From Methanolinea sp. SDB (GTDB lineage Archaea > Halobacteriota > Methanomicrobia > Methanomicrobiales > Methanospirillaceae), in NCBI GenBank assembly GCA_001412335.1, contig LKUF01000432.1:1-7113 (forward strand): DNA of 7,113 nt, in the 5' to 3' direction. The notes under the pieces were generated by a model. It saw only the letters and a program-made list of their open reading frames with translations. It had not been told where the DNA came from and did not search any database. Shown piece after piece: positions 1 to 6,500 of the stretch (its first letter is position 1; each line of letters begins with the position of its first letter). A program made the translations under genes and the position numbers.

Positions 1-3000
1 GCAAAGGAACCACTGTCCGTATCGGTTGCGGGACCAATCGTATCTGCATCCTGGGTCGTCAGGCTTACCGGCCGCGGCTCTTCCGCCAATCCTACGGTGA
101 CAATCGGGATGTCGTCCAGCACATTCACGTTGAGCATGACTACGCCACTGACCTGATCACCGTCCGCATCCTGTGCCACAACGTCAAGCTCAATACCCTC
201 TGCCAGAAGTGCCTGCAGGTTCTCGCCCTGAACCGGATCATGGAGCATATTGTCGTTTAACGTAAATTTATAAGAACCCGTAGCAGCAGTTACATCCAAT
301 GTGTAGGATGCGTTGCTGATAATTATATGACCGCTTCCATTTGCTGTAACTCCGTTCACACTATAAATGGGTTGAGCGGCAGGACCATCAGCACCAAAAT
401 TGAAATTGTCCGCCAGGTTCCCCGTGGCACTGGCCGAACCAGTCCCCGTAACTTCGCCGGGACGGCCGGCATCTGCATTCGCTCCCGACAAACCGTCTTC
501 GTCTACCGTAAGGTAATCTGCCGCAACCTTTAGTATTGGTATATCATCCAGGACATCCAGGTCGAGCGTGACCGTACCGCTTACCCGGTCGCCATCGGCA
601 TCCTGAGCAACAACGTCAAGCTCAATGCCTTCTGCCAGAAGTGCCTGCAGGTTTTCGCCCTGAACCGGATCATGAATCAGATTATCGGTTAAGGTAAAGG
701 TATATGCGCCAGTCGCGGCGACAACATCCAGTGTATAACCCGTTCCGTTAATGATGATATGACCGCCTACCGCTGTCTGTCCATTCACACTGTAAATGGC
801 CTGAGCAGCTGCACCGTCAGCGCCAAAGTTGAAGTTGTCCGCCAGATTGCCGTTTGCTGTAACCGAATCGGTACCCGTGACTTCGCCCGGACGACCCGCA
901 TCCACGTTTGCCCCTGCCAAACCGTCCTCGTCTACTGTCAAAGAATCAGCCTCTACACTCAATACCGGAATGTCGTCGATGATATCAATGGTAATGTGGC
1001 CCTGGCTGCTGTTGCCGTAAGCATCGGTCACTGTATAGGTGAAAGTTTCGGCATTATCGATAGTGGTAACCCCATCATTCGCATGCGGCGTGGTATCAAA
1101 GGGTTTGGTCAGTGTGTAAATGTAGCTGCCGTCGGCGTTGATCTGAATTTTCCCATAAGCGCCGTTTACTGTTCCAGCTGTATAGGTCAAGACGTCACCG
1201 TTGGGATCAGTGGCCGCCAAATTACCTTTCACTGTCTCCGCTACGCTGCTTGGATTGGTACCGGTCACAATGCCCGCTGCCAAATCAGAACCGTCCTGAT
1301 TAAGATCAAGGGCTGCTTCGTTGACCACCGCATTGGCATCCGGAGCCGTCGGCGAACCATCTTTGACGGCAATGGTCAGTGTCGCCTGATTGACGTCACC
1401 ATCGCCATCGGTAAGGGTATATTTATACACGTCCGTGTAAGTGGCATCTTTAACCGCCGTATAGGTGTAACTGCCATTGGCATTCCACACCAGCGTACCT
1501 TGTGTCCCTGTGGCATCCAAGGCCGTAATAGTTGCACCATCGGCGCCCAGGTTATCATTGGACAGCATACCGCTAGCCGCATCAACCACCAATGTCGCCC
1601 CGGACTGGACTGGTCCGGCAATATCAGCTACCGCCACCGGCACGTCGTCCATAATCGTCAGATTCAGTATCGCGTTATGCGTACTGCCATCGCTGTCGGT
1701 AAGTGTCACGGTTACCTTGCCGCTGTCACTGTCGGCACCTAAATCGTGAGTGTAGGCGCCAGTCTGGGTAAATTTGTAGGTACCCGTACTTTCATTGATC
1801 GTTAATGTCCAGTTCGAAGCTGTAAACGTAGTGACACCTGCCGCACTGGACTTCACAGCCGCACCCAGACCACCATCGTAATCCATTGATACAGTGCCCG
1901 GTACATCGCCACCCATACTGAAGGCTAATGTACCTTCGGATGCCACCTGTGTTCCTGCATATAGAGCATCATCGCTCTGGACTGCTGCACCATCCTGGGC
2001 TGTCGGAACATTGTTGTCTCCTGCGAAGGTGATGGTCAATTTCGCCTGTGAGGTGTCACCGTCGGAATCCTCCATTTTGTAAATGAATACATCCTGACTG
2101 CCTGCAGGGACAGAACTGTTCGCCTGATAAGTGTAACTGCCATCCTCGGCAATGATTAATGTTCCATACTGACCGGCAATCGCCGTGCCCGGATCTACCG
2201 TTACCGAACCAGACGTTATGCTCAGAACCTTCCCCGGAATGTCAGCGCTCATTACATCATTAGATAAAATGCCATTCAGCAGGGCGACATTAAGCGTCCC
2301 TCCTTCCGTTGCCGTGTTGATATCATCTACTGCCGTCGGAACCGTATCGAGCACTTCAATCGTTAACGTTGAAGAGGAACTGTTGCCATCACTGTTGGTG
2401 ATCTCGTAGGGAAATACTTCATAAACCGGTCCCTGGCTGTGATCAGCTTGCGGCGGAGGGGTATAGCTGTATGAGCCGTCCGCGTTGATAACGATCGTAC
2501 CGCCCAAGGGTGTCGCCATGATTACGCCAACATTGGCAGCGCTGCCGTTGACGGCGGTCACAGTAATGCTTGCATCGCCGGACAGATCATTAATCAGAAC
2601 ATTGCCTTCGGTCGCAGTACCGCTGCCTTCCAAGCCTTCCTGCGTTGCGTTGGCATCGGGGTTAGCTTCCGGATTGACCGTTATTGCCGGTACTGGCTCT
2701 TCCTGTATAGCAGCATATTCAACAGGTTCCGGAATTCCCCATGTTATCCCTGTTGTTTCGGCACCGCTTCCCGGGGTTATATGTACCCAGTCAGGCGTTA
2801 CGACATAAACAGGATGGCCACCACCCGCGCTTTGTTCCACGCCGGCGGCTGTCGCTTCGAGTTCTATGGGCTGATCACCTGCCAGCAGGGCATCCTGAAT
2901 CGCTTTTTGTTCAGCTGAAGCTTCGGCGGTAACCGCAGGAGAAATGGCTCCGTAAACATCCTCATCGACGACTATATCAGAGACCCGGCCAAGATCTAAT

Positions 3001-3209
3001 TGAGTCGGAGGAAATGTATTCATAACGATGGATAAACTTCCATCATCCCCTGTGATAATGCGGTCGTCCGCAAAAATCATACTATTCACTTTAAGTATCC
3101 GCACTATACCATCAGGAGATATGGCTTTTACGTTCCCATACAGGATCGCAACCTTCCCGATTGCTTTATGTCCTACTTCACTCGTAGGACTATTTTTGAT
3201 CTCGGCCAT
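1..3209 (-). CDS. LapA-like giant adhesin with retention module, N-terminal part (3' end outside window)
   Basis: This is the first 1069 codons of a large surface adhesin; the frame has no stop to the left edge. The start is the ATG at 3207-3209, eight bases after AAGGAG. Residues 1-125 match a LapA-type retention module: a small beta-rich domain with IGKVAILYGNVKAI, FADDRIITGDDGSLSI and LDLGRVSDIVVDEDVYG, then a helix and a TAAG site at 120-123, the expected LapG cut point. There is no Sec signal, as expected for T1SS. A linker containing TPGSGAETTGI follows. Repeats then run: VCBS-like 195-296, 297-407, a divergent 408-529, 530-624 and 625-755, most with the pattern G-[TK]-[LI]...[AD]-[DN]-G-S-Y-x-Y. 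Two near-twin 143/144-residue repeats (756-898, 899-1042) come next, and then the start of another DUF5801-like unit. No cysteine was found. RTX repeats and the secretion signal should lie beyond the left edge. The predicted role is biofilm adhesion, held at the outer membrane and released by LapG/LapD under c-di-GMP control; this is inferred from the family. Confidence 0.92.
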   Translation of the reverse strand, partial: MAEIKNSPTSEVGHKAIGKVAILYGNVKAISPDGIVRILKVNSMIFADDRIITGDDGSLSIVMNTFPPTQLDLGRVSDIVVDEDVYGAISPAVTAEASAEQKAIQDALLAGDQPIELEATAAGVEQSAGGGHPVYVVTPDWVHITPGSGAETTGITWGIPEPVEYAAIQEEPVPAITVNPEANPDANATQEGLEGSGTATEGNVLINDLSGDASITVTAVNGSAANVGVIMATPLGGTIVINADGSYSYTPPPQADHSQGPVYEVFPYEITNSDGNSSSSTLTIEVLDTVPTAVDDINTATEGGTLNVALLNGILSNDVMSADIPGKVLSITSGSVTVDPGTAIAGQYGTLIIAEDGSYTYQANSSVPAGSQDVFIYKMEDSDGDTSQAKLTITFAGDNNVPTAQDGAAVQSDDALYAGTQVASEGTLAFSMGGDVPGTVSMDYDGGLGAAVKSSAAGVTTFTASNWTLTINESTGTYKFTQTGAYTHDLGADSDSGKVTVTLTDSDGSTHNAILNLTIMDDVPVAVADIAGPVQSGATLVVDAASGMLSNDNLGADGATITALDATGTQGTLVWNANGSYTYTAVKDATYTDVYKYTLTDGDGDVNQATLTIAVKDGSPTAPDANAVVNEAALDLNQDGSDLAAGIVTGTNPSSVAETVKGNLAATDPNGDVLTYTAGTVNGAYGKIQINADGSYIYTLTKPFDTTPHANDGVTTIDNAETFTYTVTDAYGNSSQGHITIDIIDDIPVLSVEADSLTVDEDGLAGANVDAGRPGEVTGTDSVTANGNLADNFNFGADGAAAQAIYSVNGQTAVGGHIIINGTGYTLDVVAATGAYTFTLTDNLIHDPVQGENLQALLAEGIELDVVAQDADGDRVSGTVTLDLDVLDDIPILKVAADYLTVDEDGLSGANADAGRPGEVTGTGSASATGNLADNFNFGADGPAAQPIYSVNGVTANGSGHIIISNASYTLDVTAATGSYKFTLNDNMLHDPVQGENLQALLAEGIELDVVAQDADGDQVSGVVMLNVNVLDDIPIVTVGLAEEPRPVSLTTQDADTIGPATDTDSGSF
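84..515 (-). repeat. T1SS-143-like repeat, copy 2 (144 residues)
   Basis: This encodes residues 899-1042, a near-twin of the preceding unit. It shares VDEDGLSGAN, AGRPGEVTGT, NLADNFNFGADG, HDPVQGENLQALLAEGIE and LDVVAQDADGD. DNA similarity is also high, for example at 200-240 against 632-672 (offset 432). One extra codon (in VTANGSGHI) makes it 144 residues instead of 143. Confidence 0.8.
516..944 (-). repeat. T1SS-143-like repeat, copy 1 (143 residues)
   Basis: This encodes residues 756-898 of the retention-module adhesin, opening SLTVDEDGLAGANVDAGRPG and closing with LDDIPILKVAAD. The length and shape (VDEDG opening, GADG centre, DADGD before the last strand, DDIP end) fit the T1SS-143 or DUF5801 class of RTX adhesin repeats. 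It is directly followed by a close copy. Confidence 0.8.
2835..3209 (-). other. LapA-type N-terminal retention module (residues 1-125)
   Basis: The segment has the layout of the retention module of LapA-family adhesins: an N-terminal beta-rich domain with a GKV...G-x-V...A-x-D-x-I-x-T-G pattern, a LDLG...D..V..DEDV(Y/F)G core, and a charged alpha-helical stretch with AEQKAIQDALLAGDQP leading to the protease site. In the family this domain folds in the periplasm, cannot pass the TolC-like pore and so anchors the adhesin on the cell surface. Its presence argues that the protein stays cell-attached until cut. Confidence 0.85.
2841..2852 (-). other. Predicted LapG di-alanine cleavage site (TAAG)
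   Basis: Residues T120-A121-A122-G123 form TAAG, the motif cut between the two alanines by the periplasmic cysteine protease LapG in Pseudomonas LapA. Its distance from the N-terminus and its place just after the helical end of the retention module match the known arrangement. The motif and its position are seen in the sequence; cleavage is inferred. Confidence 0.75.
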
Positions 3210-3217
3210 GATAATTT

Positions 3218-3223
3218 CTCCTT
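3218..3223 (-). promoter_or_regulatory. Shine-Dalgarno sequence of the downstream adhesin
   Basis: AAGGAG lies eight bases before the ATG at 3209-3207 in an otherwise AT-rich leader. It is a near-perfect ribosome binding site and fixes the start of the retention-module protein. Confidence 0.88.
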
Positions 3224-3270
3224 ATAAAACTAATGTTATTTATATTTTATACATTATTTTTCGTTTATCC

Positions 3271-3300
3271 ATTGTACCTTGGTGCAATAATTACTGTTAC
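3271..3300 (-). promoter_or_regulatory. Weak candidate sigma-70 promoter before the downstream adhesin
   Basis: On the minus strand GTAACA (3300-3295, 4 of 6 matches to TTGACA) is followed after 18 bases by TACAAT (3276-3271, 5 of 6 matches to TATAAT). Transcription would start near 3264 and leave a leader of about 55 bases. In a gap this AT-rich, such matches arise easily by chance. A second TATAAA at 3251-3246 has no good -35 partner. Confidence 0.25.
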
Positions 3301-3303
3301 TCA

Positions 3304-3599
3304 TTATGAATGATGATCGATATCCACTTGACCCAGCAAATGATCCAATTGATCAGAAGAACCCAGATCTGAATAATTAATATTATCGAATGTAACACTG
3401 GCTTTCAAATGACCGGAAGAGTGGTCTGCACCATCATAAATATCCAATACCGCTTTTCCATCAACTTCACGAACATTGAGATAAGTCTTTGCAACCGCTA
3501 CATCATCAACCTTGACGATGGAAGAGATATCAACTTTGTCTCCATCTACAGTCTTGTTGTAATCCAGAACAGTGTCATTTCCACCTTCGGAGACAACAA
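3304..3599 (-). other. T1SS C-terminal target domain (VC_A0849 type)
   Basis: The last 98 or so residues follow the RTX block directly: a VLDYNKTVDGDKVDIS segment, VLDIYDGAD, a VTFDNINYSDL stretch and a C-terminal LDHLLGQVDIDHHS tail. This is the layout of the type I secretion C-terminal domain that follows RTX repeats in large adhesins. It would carry the uncleaved signal read by the inner-membrane ABC transporter. Confidence 0.82.
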
Positions 3600-6500
3600 A
3601 TGTATCGGCACCTGTACCACCCTTGAGGATATTATCGCCGGTTCCACCGCTGAGGATGTCATTACCTTCCTGGCCATAAATAACGTCATTACCGGCACCG
3701 CCGCTAATCGTATCGTTACCACCGGTGCGTCCGCTTTCAGCAGAAAGTTCCAAATGATGAGCTTTAATGTAATCAACAATCTCCTGTTCAGTCCAGCCCA
3801 GCTTCTCGAATACTTCCCAACCGGCGCCGTCCGGGGTCGTAAGAGCATTAGCGTCCGCAAGAGCGTCTGTATGGACTGAATCACCGAAAATGACATCATC
3901 ACCGTCTCCGCTGACAAGTTGATCGTCACCGACTCCAAGGAGCGTATATTCCGAAGATCCATGTTGCAAAGCAGCGGTCAATTCTTCAGCAGTGTTGACA
4001 ATTTCCACTTGACCCACCGGCCCTGTTACTGTCCCATTCCAAAAACTTACACTGCCCGTCCCTGTAACATCAGTATTATCGAAGAATTTCAAATAATTCT
4101 CATTGATAGTTGTACCGATACCAATAGCCTCCACATGGGTAATCGGTGACAGCAGGGCAAACGCCTCCACCGAGTTTAACATTGTGATATAGTCTGTTAC
4201 ATTTCCAGGTCCTGCTACACTACCGGAAGAATTAATGTAATACGTCGGATTACCGTCCGTAAGAAAGAAGGTCATATTTTCGTAACCATTAGTCTGGGAA
4301 CTTAGCCACGCTTTGGACGCGTTAAAAGCAGCCTCATAGTTCGTAGCGCCGGATGCGACCATGTTATCTATCGCCGTATATATGGCACTTAAATTGGCAC
4401 TCGTAATATTTGACCAGCTGATATTCGCAACTACGTTGCTGTCAAAATCAATAATCTGCAAATTGATGACACCGTCATGGTCAACCAGGTCATTGGCAAG
4501 GTTCTTTAAGGCATCCTTAGCCAACTCCATACGAGTCATGCCCGGAGTACCTGAATCGTTATCCATACTGCCTGAACTGTCGACAATCAGTGAAATATTG
4601 TAATTTTGACCGGGCTGGACAATGTTATTTACGCCGCCGATATCGCCCACCAGTACATCGCTTCCGGCGCCTCCGGTAATCGGTCCATCCAAAGGCGCAT
4701 AAGGATCGATATAATGATCAGTGGTTTGACCTGTCTGGTCATCAACGTTGGTACCGACAACCAGTACATTTTCCACCGGCAGGTTGACCGTTAAAGTAGC
4801 CGAAGCCGTATCACCATCATAATCTATAATGGTATACTTGAAAACTTCCTGTGCTACCAGCGATGAAGTCGGCCCTGTGTATGTGTAATCTCCGTCCGCA
4901 AAATCCACGGTTAATATGCCGCCCTCATGCGTTTTGAGGGTAAGGGTATTCGTGACGGGATCGTATATGCCCGTAGCCGGATCGGATGAAGAAGTATTGA
5001 AAACCTCATCAATACCATCACCGTCTACGTCATGGGCAATGGAAACGATCTCGAGAGCAGCCGGACCGTCGGCACCGAAGGATGCGGGAACAGCACCGGT
5101 AATGAGATTGCCCGCGATCGTGCTCGGAACGATAACCGTGTCTAACAGAACATCCTGCAACTGGGATAGATCCGTTACAACAATCGGATCAATCTGCACA
5201 GTATTAAGCCCGTCATAAGCGAGAGGTTCGAGAGTGGAGGATGTAACCCCCGACCCGACACCCAGAGCAAATGACGTGGTATCGTTATTCGTCAGAAACG
5301 TCTCCCATGCAGTTACTTCACTACCAGTAATACCGGCAGTGCCGCCGCCTATATTGTTTGGCTCACCATCGGAGAGGAAGTAGGAAACATTTTGACCTCC
5401 AATTATTCCATGTGACAAACTGGCACCGTTAAAGGCTGTCTGCGCTGAAGCAACAGCCGCATCATAGTTGGTACCGGTAGCCGTTGTCAATGCGTTAATG
5501 GCAGTTTTAGCCGCATCGGCAGTCATGTATGAACCTACAATGGTGCCTGATGAATTGAATTTCACCACGGTTACGGTAACATCGCCATTTTCTGCATACT
5601 TATCGATTAACTGTCCGAGTGCGGCCTTCTCCAAAGCCAGACGCGTCGTATATCCGGCAACTCCTGGATCTTGATTCATCGATGATGAGCAATCGAGAAT
5701 AAGCAGCAGATTTGTCCCGACACTGGCGCCCTCCCCGACTGTTACGCTTTGATCGCCCGCTGTCGGGCCGTCATCCGCAAACCGGATGTTGTTGCCTAAA
5801 TCTATAAAATTACTGCTCGTCGCTGTATCGCCGTCAGAATCGGTAATCGTTGCCGTCGCATTTAGCTTCACCAATCCATCACTCAGGGACGTCAACTGAT
5901 CGTCATACGGTGCTGCTGTATCCCCCGGCAGGGCATGATCGATCGCCTCATACTGAGTCAGCGTTACAACGCCACTGCTGCTGTCCACAGCCAGCGAGAA
6001 GACCGTATTACCTGACGTCACACCGCCTAATGTCGACGATGTCGATCCAACCACCGCACCGCTGATTTCGTACAGATAAATATTTGCGCCGCCGCTGTTC
6101 AAGCCTGAATCCGTACCATTGCTCCCGACCAGATCCAATGTGTAATTCATCACCGTGGTGCCCGCGCCGTCAGCTCCATATGCAGAGGTATGTCCGAATA
6201 CACCGTCAAAATTAGCCGTCGAAGAATCCGTGTCGCTGTCTGTCGGTACACCGTCCGTCAGAGCATCGTGGGTTGTTAGAACAACACCTTCCTCGCCGGC
6301 CGCTGTTACCGTTACATTCGGTACATCGTCAATAATGCCTATCGTGAGCGTGGCTGGAGAAGAGGTTGCTGTTCCATCGGATACAGTCAACGTAAAGACA
6401 TCCGTCTCATCAACGCCGTTAACGTCCGTCGTCGGGGTCTTTAATTCATAGGTGTAGGTCGCTACGCCTGTGGAGCTGTTGTAGTCCGTTATACTTAAAT

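Larger units (their letters stand above)
3210..3303 (-). other. AT-rich intergenic gap between two giant adhesin genes
   Basis: These bases follow the TAA stop of the upstream gene. The first three (3303-3301) form a second in-frame TGA, and the other 91 bases are about 23% GC, far below the flanking coding DNA. The gap holds the Shine-Dalgarno sequence and a weak promoter candidate. I found no stem-loop followed by a T-run; the best inverted repeat (GTACC-TT-GGTGC, 3274-3285 on the plus strand) has an impossibly small loop. Read-through from the upstream adhesin gene is therefore possible. Confidence 0.6.

Noticed and set aside
759..1742. Long plus-strand open frame of 327 codons
   Set aside because: It lies wholly antisense to the VCBS repeats of the minus-strand adhesin. 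It has no Shine-Dalgarno sequence, an odd Cys/Arg/His-rich composition, and matches no domain I know. It is a by-product of the biased Asp/Gly/Thr/Val codons on the other strand.
1..3209. One split giant gene (frameshift joining the two adhesins)
   Set aside because: The upstream frame ends after a complete secretion domain with two stops, and the downstream frame opens with a strong ribosome site and a complete retention module. These are two separate genes.
3274..3285. Possible hairpin terminator in the gap
   Set aside because: The stem GTACC/GGTGC has only a two-base loop and includes a G-T pair, and no T-run follows at the proper place.
3409..3879. Plus-strand open frame of 156 codons
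   Set aside because: It is antisense to the RTX and secretion-domain region of the minus-strand gene, without a supporting ribosome site or a recognisable protein family.
3546..3962. Minus-strand open frame of 138 codons in another frame
   Set aside because: It overlaps the RTX-coding region in a different frame; the RTX motifs are in the main frame and this product has no recognisable features.
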